This document shows, piece by piece, positions 6,761 through 14,046 of a DNA stretch of 16,019 nt (position 1 is the first letter of the stretch; each line of letters begins with the position of its first letter). Origin of the DNA: JANXQG01 sp037147235 (lineage in GTDB: Bacteria > Planctomycetota > Planctomycetia > Pirellulales > Thermoguttaceae); the NCBI GenBank assembly GCA_037147235.1, contig JBAWVO010000139.1, positions 1 to 16,019 of the forward strand, in the 5' to 3' direction. Both the position numbers and the translations under genes were made by a program. The notes beneath the pieces were generated by a model. The model worked only from the letters and a program-made list of their open reading frames with translations, had not been told where the DNA came from and did not search any database.

Positions 6761-8368
6761 ATGAACAACACCGACCAAAAACAACTGGGCAAAACCCTCT
6801 GGAACATCGCCGACCAACTGCGCGGGGCGATGAACGCGGACGATTTCCGCGACTACATGTTGTCCTTCCTCTTCCTGCGCTACCTTTCGGACAATTACGA
6901 GACAGCGGCGAAGAAGGAGCTGGGCAAAGATTATCCCAAGCTGGAGACCGACGACCGCCGCGTGCCGCTGACCCTGTGGTATGCGAACAACCCGGACGAC
7001 CTCCCCGAATTTGAAAAGCAGATGCGCCGCAAGGTGCATTATGTCATCCAGCCGCCGCACCTCTGGAACAGCATCGCCAACATGGCCCGCACTCAGAATG
7101 GCGAACTGCTCAACACCCTACAGGCGGGTTTCAAATACATCGAAAACGAATCCTTCGAGAGCACCTTCAACGGCCTGTTCTCGGAGATCAACCTCGGCTC
7201 GGACAAGCTCGGCCGGAAGTATGAAGACCGGAACGCCAAGCTCTGCTCCATCATCGCGGAGATCGCCAAAGGGCTGGCGGAATTCTCCTCCGACATTGAT
7301 GCCCTGGGCGATGCCTACGAATACCTGATCGGCCAGTTTGCCGCCGGTTCCGGCAAGAAGGCGGGCGAGTTCTACACCCCGCAGCAGATTTCTAAAATCC
7401 TCTCCGCCATCGTCACCCTCGACAGCCAGGAGCCCGCCACCGGCAAGAAAGACCGCCTGACCAGTGTGCTCGACTTTGCCTGCGGTTCTGGCTCCCTGCT
7501 CCTCAGGGTGCGCAAGCTCATGGGGCCGCACGGCATCGGCAAGATTTACGGACAGGAGAAAAATATCACCACCTACAACCTCGCCCGCATGAATATGCTG
7601 CTGCACGGGGTGAAGGACTCGGAGTTCGAAATCTACCACGGCGACACCCTGACCAATGATTGGGACATCCTGCGCGAGCTGAACCCGGCCAAGAAACCCG
7701 CGTTCGATGCCATCGTCGCCAATCCGCCCTTCAGCTACCGCTGGGACCCCACCGACGCCATGGGCGACGATGTTCGCTTCAAGAACTATGGACTGGCCCC
7801 GAAATCCGCCGCCGACTTCGCCTTCCTGCTGCACGGCTTCCACTTCTTGAAAGACGAAGGTGTGATGGCCATCATCCTGCCCCACGGCGTGCTCTTCCGG
7901 GGCGGTGCCGAAGAACGCATCCGCACCAAGCTGCTTAAAGACGGCCACATCGACACCGTCATCGGCCTGCCCGCGAACCTGTTCTACTCCACCGGCATCC
8001 CCGTCTGCATCCTCGTGCTCAAGAAATGCAAGAAGCCCGACGATGTGCTCTTCATCAACGCCGCCGAGCACTTCGTGAAAGGCAAACGCCAGAATCAACT
8101 GACGGAGGAGCACATCGCCAAGATCATCCACACCTATCAGTTCCGAGAAGTCGAGGAGCGCTATTCCAAGCGTATCTCGATGGAGAAGATCGCCGAGGAA
8201 GGCTACAACCTGAACATCTCTCGCTACATCAGCACGGCTCAGGATGAAGTAGAGATCAGCTTAGAGGCGACTCATAACAAGTTGGTAGAAATCGAGAGCG
8301 CGATCAAGAAGGCGACGATGAAGCACAATGAATTCCTGAAAGAGCTAAGAAAGCCCCCATTGCCGTAA
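6761..8368 (+). CDS. hsdM: type I DNA methyltransferase M subunit (HsdM)
   Basis: 535 residues, normal for HsdM, which with HsdS transfers methyl from S-adenosylmethionine to the N6 of adenine in the target. The N-terminal helical HsdM domain starts TDQKQLGKTLWNIADQL. GEFYTP (202-207) is the conserved motif before the catalytic domain. DFACGSGS (238-245) is the cofactor-binding motif I, and NPPF (321-324) is the catalytic motif IV of N6-adenine enzymes. All are intact. The C-terminal helices (SMEKIAEEGYNLNISRYI) match the family. A TTG at 6740 extends the frame by seven codons, but MNNTDQKQLGKTL at 6761 matches the usual HsdM start. It is the last gene of the operon, 55 bp after the DUF2283 gene. 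Confidence 0.97.
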   Translation: MNNTDQKQLGKTLWNIADQLRGAMNADDFRDYMLSFLFLRYLSDNYETAAKKELGKDYPKLETDDRRVPLTLWYANNPDDLPEFEKQMRRKVHYVIQPPHLWNSIANMARTQNGELLNTLQAGFKYIENESFESTFNGLFSEINLGSDKLGRKYEDRNAKLCSIIAEIAKGLAEFSSDIDALGDAYEYLIGQFAAGSGKKAGEFYTPQQISKILSAIVTLDSQEPATGKKDRLTSVLDFACGSGSLLLRVRKLMGPHGIGKIYGQEKNITTYNLARMNMLLHGVKDSEFEIYHGDTLTNDWDILRELNPAKKPAFDAIVANPPFSYRWDPTDAMGDDVRFKNYGLAPKSAADFAFLLHGFHFLKDEGVMAIILPHGVLFRGGAEERIRTKLLKDGHIDTVIGLPANLFYSTGIPVCILVLKKCKKPDDVLFINAAEHFVKGKRQNQLTEEHIAKIIHTYQFREVEERYSKRISMEKIAEEGYNLNISRYISTAQDEVEISLEATHNKLVEIESAIKKATMKHNEFLKELRKPPLP

Positions 8369-8589
8369 CTTGTTTTGAGAGACACCATGTCACCGAGCCG
8401 CCGGGGTCACCAGCCCAAACGGCTCGCAGTACAGGATAAATTGTCAAAGAACAAGACACCCAACCGGGGTGGAGGAGTGAATCACCGGCCTGCGGCTCGG
8501 CCTTGGCCCCACCTACCCGCCGTTGGCAGTCCGGCCGTCAGGGCAATTCCGGGGACGCAATTCCAGATACTATGACTTAATTCGTATTC
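8369..8589. other. non-coding stretch after hsdM
   Basis: No gene is supported here. A 6-bp inverted repeat (GAGCCG...CGGCTC, 8397-8402 region to 8421-8426 region) has a long loop and no T-run, so it is not a clear terminator. The direct repeat GCAATTCC at 8543-8550 and 8557-8564 probably belongs to the adjoining transposase remnant. I see no promoter. Confidence 0.4.
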
Positions 8590-8748
8590 CTGTTTCGGTT
8601 TTGGGCCGCGTTTCTGGGGTTTGAGGACACGACCTACCCTTTCCTCCAGACGACCAAGGGAAGTTTCGTCTCCCATCGGCCGGCCAGTGCGACCGTGCTG
8701 GCGTAGGTCGCTCAGTTCCTCCCGCAAGCCGGGGCTCCCTTGCATCCT
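8590..8748 (-). pseudogene. REP-associated Y1 transposase, C-terminal remnant
   Basis: On the minus strand one frame reads LREELSDLRQHGRTGRPMGD, then ETSLGRLEERVGRVLKPQKR and GPKPKQ. This is the characteristic tail (R-TGRP-G, LE-LGR-L-P-KRGPK) of REP-associated tyrosine transposases (Y1_Tnp/RayT relatives). The catalytic domain with HUH and Tyr is absent; the remnant abuts the end of hicA. The following DNA (8543-8564) contains GCAATTCC twice, 14 bp apart, around GGGGAC, as often found beyond such transposases. Nothing suggests it is active. Confidence 0.6.
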
Positions 8749-8938
8749 CAATCGCCGGGCGGCGGCACAGACAGATTGCGGCAGATGGAACGTGCCAGAA
8801 ACTTCTTGATTTCGTTCTGCCGGGGAATGGCTTCTTGCGACCGGTCTACGGGTTGCTCCAGATAGAATGGCTGCCGCCTTTGCGAACCAGGACGCAACCA
8901 TGTTCCTGAAGATGGCCGATCAATGCCCGGCGTTTCAT
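8748..8938 (-). pseudogene. hicA: hicA toxin gene with a one-base frameshift
   Basis: HicA is a small double-stranded-RNA-binding-fold mRNA interferase. The reading frame starts with ATG overlapping the hicB stop (ATGA) and gives MKRRALIGHLQEHGCVLVRK, then GGSHSIWSNP with the active-site GGSH-S motif intact. It then meets an in-frame TAG. One base out of frame, the sequence continues as VDRSQEAIPRQNEIKKFLAR and SICRNLSVPPPGD to a TGA at 8748-8750. The spacing from NP to IPR (seven residues) is what intact HicA has, so a single missing base near 8850 explains everything. Either the toxin is inactivated or this is a sequencing error. Confidence 0.8.
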
Positions 8939-9153
8939 GCCAGCACCAATTCCGCTGTTTCCGCCTGAGGATCGAGCCGGAAGACTTCTTCACGTTCGGT
9001 TTCCAGCAGGAGTTGAATGGCTTCCTTGAGGTTGTCCAGACACTCTTCCTTCGTCTCTCCCTGGCCATTCGCGCCGGGAACCTCCAGACACGTCGCCCAA
9101 AAACCGCCTTCGTCAGGCTCGCCATGATGAACGATGGCTGTGAATGTTTTCAT
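8935..9153 (-). CDS. hicB: HicB-family antitoxin
   Basis: 72 residues. It starts MKTFTAIVHHGEPDEGGFWA and continues with CLEVPGANGQGETKEECLDN and a helix AIQLLLETER, the standard partly degraded RNase H-like HicB fold (first strand, W/Y-A-CLEVPG, GQG-T-EEC--NL-EA). It has no added DNA-binding tail, as in short HicB proteins. The ATG at 9153 fits the family better than the longer open frame reaching 9240. AGAGG lies close upstream. The order is hicB then hicA with a 4-base overlap. With hicA frameshifted, the antitoxin may be solitary. Transcription likely comes from the -10 box at 9240-9245. Confidence 0.85.
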   Translation of the reverse strand: MKTFTAIVHHGEPDEGGFWATCLEVPGANGQGETKEECLDNLKEAIQLLLETEREEVFRLDPQAETAELVLA

Positions 9154-9239
9154 GCCTCTTTTTAGCCTTTCCGGTGGGTAGCAAACGTCCCCGCCGCCTC
9201 GGCCAGCAGCTTTTGGGTTTAGGGACGGCCTTCCCTGCA

Positions 9240-9266
9240 ATTATAACTGAAAGGCCCAAACCGCAA
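9240..9266 (-). promoter_or_regulatory. promoter of hicBA
   Basis: On the minus strand a perfect TATAAT lies at 9240-9245. TTGCGG at 9261-9266 gives a 15-bp spacer; TTTTGC at 9263-9268 gives 17 bp. Transcription would start near 9233, leaving a leader of about 80 bases before hicB. Confidence 0.5.
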
Positions 9267-9316
9267 AAGCAATGCCCCCGGGCGGCCAGCGCCTATTCAC
9301 TTGTGTGTCCGCGGAA

Positions 9317-9985
9317 TTACCCCCGCCCCAAACCGGCATCGAACATGGCGGTCACCTCGACGGCGAAAGTTGGCAGGAGTACGGATGTGGCTGTTGTTCC
9401 GCGCGGAAATTCGCCGTGGACGCGATAGGCCGCCCCGTCGAGGACCAGCACGAGGATCGTCTCGGCCTTGGGATCGACAATCCAGTATTCCGCGATGCCC
9501 GCCTGGGCATACTCCCGACGTTTGGTGATCAGGTCCCTTTGCCGGTCTTCCACCTCCTCGCTGACGACTTCCACCGCGAGGTCGGCTCCCTCGGGCTGGC
9601 GGCGCGGATCGGGAATGCGCCCCGGCTTGAGGAAGACAACGTCCGGATCGCGATACTTGCCGGCCCACAAGCGGATGGGCAGCGGCGCGAAAAACACTTC
9701 GCCGACCCCGAGTACGGTGTGCCCGCCTAGGGCAGCGACGCAAGACTGTAGGAGGCGATAGAGATAGCCCGCGATCCTCTGATGCATGGGACTCGGCATG
9801 GGAAGCACCTCGATCTGGCCGTCCGAAAGCTCCACGAGCCGCCTGCTCCGCTGCTCCAGGGCCAGATATTCGTCTTCCGTCCATTGACCTTGCGGCGGGA
9901 AGAGCAAGGCGACCGCCCACGGCGGGGCGCCGGGCTCCGAAGGAGGCGGATGGAAGGCCGACGGTGAGGACACAGCAGTAACCAT
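9317..9985 (-). CDS. Uma2 family (DUF820) endonuclease-fold protein
   Basis: 222 residues, typical Uma2/DUF820 length. These proteins have a PD-(D/E)xK restriction-endonuclease fold and are multicopy in planctomycetes and cyanobacteria; their function is not settled. Visible family marks are EYLALEQRSRRLVELSDGQI (39-58), PMHQRIAGYLYRLL (66-79), RDPDVVF (112-118, D115), DLAVEVVSEE (135-144, E139), RREYAQAGIAEYWIVDP (156-172). The first 25 residues are proline-rich and not conserved. A TGA lies just upstream, so ATG 9985 is the first start. There is no ribosome binding site, and the promoter -10 box ends only 8 bases before the ATG, pointing to a leaderless or almost leaderless mRNA. It stands alone. 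Confidence 0.9.
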   Translation of the reverse strand: MVTAVSSPSAFHPPPSEPGAPPWAVALLFPPQGQWTEDEYLALEQRSRRLVELSDGQIEVLPMPSPMHQRIAGYLYRLLQSCVAALGGHTVLGVGEVFFAPLPIRLWAGKYRDPDVVFLKPGRIPDPRRQPEGADLAVEVVSEEVEDRQRDLITKRREYAQAGIAEYWIVDPKAETILVLVLDGAAYRVHGEFPRGTTATSVLLPTFAVEVTAMFDAGLGRG

Positions 9986-9993
9986 ATCGTTTC

Positions 9994-10022
9994 ATTGTAG
10001 CGAAAAGTCGTCGCTGGGACAA
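9994..10022 (-). promoter_or_regulatory. promoter of the Uma2-family gene
   Basis: On the minus strand TTGTCC (10017-10022) and TACAAT (9994-9999) are separated by exactly 17 bp. The ATG of the gene begins 9 bases beyond the -10 box, so the transcript would begin at or within a few bases of the start codon. Confidence 0.55.
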
Positions 10023-10024
10023 GC

Positions 10025-10042
10025 CACTAACGACACTAACGA
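10025..10042 (+). repeat. 9-bp tandem repeat, two copies
   Basis: CACTAACGA occurs at 10025-10033 and 10034-10042, just upstream of the Uma2 promoter. Function unknown; it could be replication slippage. Confidence 0.8.
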
Positions 10043-10097
10043 CAAGTGCTCTTCATAATTCCTTCCAATATCCTCCCGTTCCTAGCGAATAACCTTT

Positions 10098-10123
10098 AGA
10101 AGCTCTGTCAAGAAGCTCTGTCA
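10098..10123 (+). repeat. 13-bp tandem repeat, two copies
   Basis: AGAAGCTCTGTCA occurs at 10098-10110 and 10111-10123. It lies in the divergent space between the Uma2 gene and the coiled-coil gene. A direct repeat of this size could be an operator, but no regulator is known. Confidence 0.85.
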
Positions 10124-10237
10124 GGACCGTATCGGTAGCGTAGGCGTGGACGCCTGTGTCGGGCCGTTTTTGACACGACTTCGCTAGACTTCACTCCCGT
10201 ATTGTCCCACAACACCCCTAAATGGAGGATCTCAGTC

Positions 10238-11044
10238 ATGGTCAAGAAAACCATCATTACCACCGCAGCCATTTTTTTGGCTGGAGTCATGTTTTTTGGG
10301 CGGAATACGATCGGCTATATCCGTACCTCGTTGGGCTATGTCCACGATACCGTACAAAACAGCGTACCCGTCGGCTTTGAAATCGATCACGCTCGGCAAA
10401 TGGTCCAGGACCTGGTGCCCGAGGTCCGCAAGAATCTGCACGTCATCGCCAAGGAAGAGGTCGAAGTGCAACGCCTGGAAGAACAGATCGCCAACGCCGA
10501 GTCGAAGCTGACCAAGGATAAAGAACAAATCCTCCGGCTGAAGACCGATCTAGCCACGGCCAAGGACACGTATCAGTATGGCGGTCGAAACTACACTTCG
10601 GCGGAGGTCAAGATTGATCTGGCCAACCGCTTCGAGCGTTACAAGACGACCGAAGCCACACTGGCCAGCTTCAAACAGGTTCGCGACGCACGAGGGAAGA
10701 GCCTCGCTGCCGCCCGGCAGAAGCTCGAAGGGATGCTGGCCCAGAAACGGCAGTTGCAAGTCGAGGTCGAGAACCTGGAAGCCCGCAACCAGATGGTCGC
10801 GGCCGCGCAGACGACTAGCAACTATCAGTTCGACGACAGCCATCTCGGCCGCGTCAAGGAATTGGTTCAGAACCTGAAGACTCGGTTGCAAGTCTCCGAG
10901 AAGCTTGTCAACGCGGAAAGCGAGTTCCAAGGCGAGATTCCGCTGGAAAAGGCCAGTCCGCAAAACATCATTGATCAGGTCGGCGACTATTTTGGCGAAA
11001 AGAAGCTGGAAGCCAAGGCGGTGGCCACTGCGGAAAAGAAGTAG
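10238..11044 (+). CDS. membrane-anchored coiled-coil protein (planctomycete family)
   Basis: 268 residues. A short positive start (MVKK) precedes one hydrophobic segment (about 5-20, TIITTAAIFLAGVMFFG), so it is probably held in the inner membrane with the rest outside or inside depending on orientation. Residues about 65-110 and 130-190 are heptad-rich and charged, predicted coiled coil. A conserved-looking stretch YGGRNYTSAEVKIDLANRFE lies between them. The tail is lysine- and alanine-rich. I recognise it as a hypothetical-protein family of planctomycetes but know no function. The start is fixed by GGAGGA at 10224-10229, 8 bases before the ATG, rather than the frame's earlier ATG at 10202. 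It is the first gene of the signalling cluster; a structural or scaffold role is only a guess. Confidence 0.85.
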   Translation: MVKKTIITTAAIFLAGVMFFGRNTIGYIRTSLGYVHDTVQNSVPVGFEIDHARQMVQDLVPEVRKNLHVIAKEEVEVQRLEEQIANAESKLTKDKEQILRLKTDLATAKDTYQYGGRNYTSAEVKIDLANRFERYKTTEATLASFKQVRDARGKSLAAARQKLEGMLAQKRQLQVEVENLEARNQMVAAAQTTSNYQFDDSHLGRVKELVQNLKTRLQVSEKLVNAESEFQGEIPLEKASPQNIIDQVGDYFGEKKLEAKAVATAEKK

Positions 11045-11074
11045 TGGGAGGGGGCTTAGGGCTTAGGGCTAAAA

Positions 11075-11200
11075 TCTGTCTCAGAACTCAAAGAGAACCA
11101 CGAAAGACACAAAACACACGAAAAAAGGCAGAGTATTTCGTTCTCTTTCGTGTCATTTGTGTGTTTCGTGGTTCTTCAAGAGTGTTTTGAGATAGTTTCT
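11075..11200. repeat. hairpin element A (MITE-like)
   Basis: Arms 11094-11123 and 11146-11175 pair at 27 of 30 positions (AGAACCACGAAA at the base, then ACAC-rich). Outside them, imperfect inverted ends carry CTGTCTCAGAAC on the left and the complement of CTATCTCAAAAC on the right. The same ends occur in element B at 14047-14171, which has an unrelated core. Left of it GGCTTAG is repeated (11053-11066), mirrored by CTAAGCC at 11199-11205. No coding capacity. It may act as a terminator for the coiled-coil gene or as a non-autonomous mobile element. Confidence 0.8.
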
Positions 11201-11223
11201 AAGCCACTAAGGATTGGCGCATC

Positions 11224-11307
11224 AATAACTGTCGTGTTTTGCCCACTCGCCGAGCGGGGGCAGACGGCACACGGAGTGTGCCTGCTACTTTTCTTGCGAC
11301 AGTTATT
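11224..11307. repeat. nested palindromic element (MITE/REP-like)
   Basis: Perfect 11-bp inverted ends, AATAACTGTCG (11224-11234) and its complement (11297-11307), enclose a GC-rich hairpin GGCACAC-GGA-GTGTGCC (11266-11282). The rest is not coding. The arrangement of exact terminal inverted repeats around an inner hairpin is that of a small non-autonomous element. Confidence 0.75.
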
Positions 11308-11401
11308 TCTACGCCGGTCCCAAGCACTAAGATCCTATCCCCGCTCCTCCATTCCTGTTACCATGTTCCCATTCGCCCAACGAAATTGAGGATTCACGAC
11401 C

Positions 11402-12028
11402 ATGGCTCTCAGCGATACCAAACCGGCGGATCGGTTCATGCTCTGGGTTGATGCGGTGGGCGGTTATTGGGTGTGCTTGGCCGACGAACTGATTGTCGGC
11501 CAGCCGGGTGACTGTGGCGGAGCCGATATTCCGATCCTGGCCGATATTTCCTCGCGGCACGCCCGCATCCGCCGTGACGGTGAAGGCTACCTGATCGATG
11601 CCTTCCGCGAGGTGCGCGTGGGCGGCCGGCCAGTCGATCCGACGGAGCTGCTGACCGATGGCAGCCGCATTGAGATTGGCCCAAGCGTAAAGCTGCAAAT
11701 GCGTCGCGCGCATCCCCTAAGCCTCACGGCCCGCTTGGATTTCCTCAGCCGGCATCGCACGCAGCCGCCGGCCGACGCGGTATTGCTCCTGGCCGACTCC
11801 TGCGTGTTGGGGCCCAGGCCGCAGAGCCATATCGTCTGCCGCGACTGGACCCGCGAAGTCATCCTATTCCGCCACGATGAGAAGTTCTATTGCCACGCCG
11901 CCGGCTATTTTGAAATCGACGGCGTGGTATGTAAAATTCGTGGCCAGTTGCAGGCAAATTCCCGCGTTATCGGGGAGGGGTTTTCCTTCAGTTTGGAACC
12001 GGTGGAACGTAAATCCGTTGTTGACTAG
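11402..12028 (+). CDS. FHA domain protein
   Basis: 208 residues. An FHA domain occupies about 28-100: the strand ELIVGQPG, then ADISSRHARIRRDGEGYLID with the phosphopeptide-binding S50/S51, R52, H53, and LLTDGSRIEIG. FHA domains bind phosphothreonine. A second, degenerate half (about 127-198: LLLADSCVLGPRPQSHIVCR and further beta strands ending GEGFSFSLEP) looks like an FHA relative that has lost the SRH motif. No membrane segment. The start is set by GAGGA at 11388-11392, 9 bases before ATG. The kinase gene begins 38 bp later, so the likely ligand is the kinase itself or its substrate; this is inferred from order. Confidence 0.9.
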   Translation: MALSDTKPADRFMLWVDAVGGYWVCLADELIVGQPGDCGGADIPILADISSRHARIRRDGEGYLIDAFREVRVGGRPVDPTELLTDGSRIEIGPSVKLQMRRAHPLSLTARLDFLSRHRTQPPADAVLLLADSCVLGPRPQSHIVCRDWTREVILFRHDEKFYCHAAGYFEIDGVVCKIRGQLQANSRVIGEGFSFSLEPVERKSVVD

Positions 12029-12066
12029 AATATAAAGGTCGCCTCCAAGCCTGGGGCTGAAAGATC

Positions 12067-14046
12067 ATGTTCTCACAGGGGATTGCCGTGCAGGAGCGAT
12101 TGGGCGATACAGGCGATCATGCCATGCCGCTTGGCGAGAAGTCGTCGCCGCGGGGCGGTGGTCTGTTTCAGTATGCCAGCGGAACCCGGCCGTTGGGCGG
12201 CTATGTCATCAAACGCGGCGTGGGCAGCGGCGGTTTTGGCGAAGTTTACTATGCCATCAGCGACGCCGGCAAGGAAGTCGCCCTGAAGCTCATCCGCCGC
12301 AATCTCGATACCGAACTTCGCGGCATGAGGCAGTGCCTCAATCTCAAACATCCGAACCTGCTTAGTCTCCATGACATCCGCCAGGACGATAGCGGTGACA
12401 CCTGGGTGGTGATGGAGTACATGTCGGGCGAGTGTCTGGAGACCGAACTAGCCGATCATCCCCAGGGGTTGCCGCTGCAAGATGCCTTAGTCTGGTTCCA
12501 TGGCATCGCGGCCGGCGTGGCCTATCTACACGACCACGGCATCGTTCACCGCGACCTGAAGCCGGGCAATATCTTCTGCGATGAAGGTGTGGTGAAGGTT
12601 GGCGACTACGGCCTTTCAAAGTTCATCTCGTGCAGCCGTCGCAGCGGGCACACGGAAAGCATCGGCACCATACACTACATGGCACCTGAAGTGGCCCATG
12701 GCCGCTACGGCAAGGAACTCGATATCTACGCCCTTGGCGCGATTCTCTACGAATTGCTCACCGGTCACGTACCGTTTGACGGCGAAAGCGTGGGCGAAGT
12801 ACTCATGAAGCATCTCACGGCCCAGCCCGACGTATCGAAAATCGCGGAGCCTTATCGCAGCGTGGTGGCTCGGGCGTTGGAGAAGGACCCAGCCCGACGG
12901 TTTGCAACGGTGGGCGAAATGGCGACTGCCGTGGGGGGCGGGGAGCAGAGAGCTGGCGGCGGGGAGCAGAGAGCTGGCGGAGCAACCGAGCAGCGGTTCG
13001 GAGAGCGAGGAACGGAGAGTATTGACGGCCAGGATGGCCGTGCCACGGGTGGTCATAACGACAGCGACGCGTACACGGACCAGGAGCCGATCGCCTTGTT
13101 TGTCGCACTACAGTTGCAGAAGCTAAGGCAGCGTTGGCAGCAGTCCAGCCTGCACCCGGGGGCCAAGCGGTTGATCGTGGCGGTCTGTATTCTGTTGTTT
13201 CTTGTCACGGCCGAGATCGTGCTTCCACTGACGATGCTCGCGTTGATCGCCTACGGAGGATATCGCATGATCCGCTTCGTCTATCGGCTCTGTTTTTGCC
13301 CCATTCCTATTGCGTCGCCGACGGTGGCAGCGTTTCCCGTGACGGTGGTCAAGGCCTCACGGGTGTCGGTGTCGAGCGAGGCGTCCATTCCGGCTTTCGT
13401 CATCAAGCCGCTAGTGCGGGTGACGGACCTGATCGGCTCGCTGCTTGTGGCCGCGGCAGTCACGGCCGCGATGTGCGTTGTGATGCTGCTGATACTGGGC
13501 TATCGCGGTGTGTCCCTGCAAATCGAACAATGCGCGTGGCTTTATCTGGTAAGTCTCGCCGGTGCCTGGTTCGTGCTCATAACCGCGAAATTTTGGGAAG
13601 GCTCGCGTGGCGAACGAATGGTGAGGCACTTTATCCTCATGACCATCGGGCTTGGCCTGGGCCTAGTGGCCTTTGGCATGGCCGAAGTTCTCTTGGTCCG
13701 GCTACCGATCGACCATGATCTGGCCAATCGAGCGGCAGCCCATTGGGTTCCACCCGTGTTCTACCAAGACAGCCGGCCGATGGCGATGGCCTACATGGCA
13801 GCCTTTGCAACGCTCTTGGGTGTTCTGCGGTGGTGGCAGGATGCCGATCCCCTGCGCAGCACGCGACTGAGCCTCTGGTCGCTCTTGGTTACCGTCGTGT
13901 TCGCATATATCATCGCCACGGCATGGCAGTTCCCCAAGCCGTGGCTGATGATGGTTGCCGGTTGCATGTCGGTTTCCGTACAACTATCCAGTCCTTGGGT
14001 GCCGACTTACGCCCGCCTGCGTCCCCAACGGAAAACAACGGTTTAG
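12067..14046 (+). CDS. membrane-anchored serine/threonine protein kinase (Hanks type)
   Basis: 659 residues. The kinase domain covers about 45-290: glycine loop GVGSGGFGEV (51-60), VALK with K74, HRDLKPGN (161-168; D163, N168), DYG (180-182, in place of DFG), APE (206-208) and D219 in DIYALG. All catalytic residues are present, so it should be active. A linker (about 290-345) contains the direct repeat GGEQRAG twice and a hairpin repeat at DNA level. From about 368 to 640 there are roughly eight membrane spans (for example 369-390, 455-478, 521-545, 601-620), with no recognisable sensory domain. It follows the FHA gene by 38 bp. The first ATG is used because the frame opens near it; ATG at 12124 (residue 20) is possible. 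The stop codon overlaps the edge of hairpin element B. Confidence 0.95.
   Translation: MFSQGIAVQERLGDTGDHAMPLGEKSSPRGGGLFQYASGTRPLGGYVIKRGVGSGGFGEVYYAISDAGKEVALKLIRRNLDTELRGMRQCLNLKHPNLLSLHDIRQDDSGDTWVVMEYMSGECLETELADHPQGLPLQDALVWFHGIAAGVAYLHDHGIVHRDLKPGNIFCDEGVVKVGDYGLSKFISCSRRSGHTESIGTIHYMAPEVAHGRYGKELDIYALGAILYELLTGHVPFDGESVGEVLMKHLTAQPDVSKIAEPYRSVVARALEKDPARRFATVGEMATAVGGGEQRAGGGEQRAGGATEQRFGERGTESIDGQDGRATGGHNDSDAYTDQEPIALFVALQLQKLRQRWQQSSLHPGAKRLIVAVCILLFLVTAEIVLPLTMLALIAYGGYRMIRFVYRLCFCPIPIASPTVAAFPVTVVKASRVSVSSEASIPAFVIKPLVRVTDLIGSLLVAAAVTAAMCVVMLLILGYRGVSLQIEQCAWLYLVSLAGAWFVLITAKFWEGSRGERMVRHFILMTIGLGLGLVAFGMAEVLLVRLPIDHDLANRAAAHWVPPVFYQDSRPMAMAYMAAFATLLGVLRWWQDADPLRSTRLSLWSLLVTVVFAYIIATAWQFPKPWLMMVAGCMSVSVQLSSPWVPTYARLRPQRKTTV
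12940..12980 (+). repeat. 20-bp direct repeat in kinase linker (period 21 bp)
   Basis: The same 20 bases occur at 12940-12959 and 12961-12980, in frame, giving GGEQRAG twice. The linker then continues with GGATEQR. Just downstream, 13025-13041 is a perfect hairpin ACGGCCA-GGA-TGGCCGT. Both look like repeats captured inside the coding frame. Confidence 0.9.
13025..13041. repeat. hairpin repeat inside kinase gene
   Basis: Arms ACGGCCA and TGGCCGT of 7 bp enclose the loop GGA. The same loop GGA and 7-bp stem length are found in the intergenic hairpin at 11266-11282, suggesting the same class of dispersed palindromes. It lies in the unstructured linker and is translated in frame. Confidence 0.7.

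Noticed and set aside
7118..8131. 337-residue open frame on the minus strand inside hsdM
   Set aside because: Antisense shadow of the methyltransferase catalytic domain, same composition artefact.
8397..8426. Inverted repeat after hsdM as a terminator
   Set aside because: Only a 6-bp stem with a long loop and no T-run.
8375..8575. 66-residue open frame after hsdM
   Set aside because: Basic, low-complexity, runs into the transposase-associated repeats; no ribosome binding site and no recognisable fold.
9297..10022. 241-residue open frame on the minus strand overlapping the Uma2 gene
   Set aside because: Arg/Gly/Pro-rich shadow frame. The overlapping 222-residue frame carries the Uma2 motifs.
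10170..10175. TTGACA as a -35 box for the coiled-coil gene
   Set aside because: No acceptable -10 box at 16-18 bp; the best nearby candidates have spacers of 9 or 24 bp.
11045..11401. CRISPR-like repeats in the gap before the FHA gene
   Set aside because: The repeats are inverted, not regularly spaced direct repeats, and no cas gene is present.
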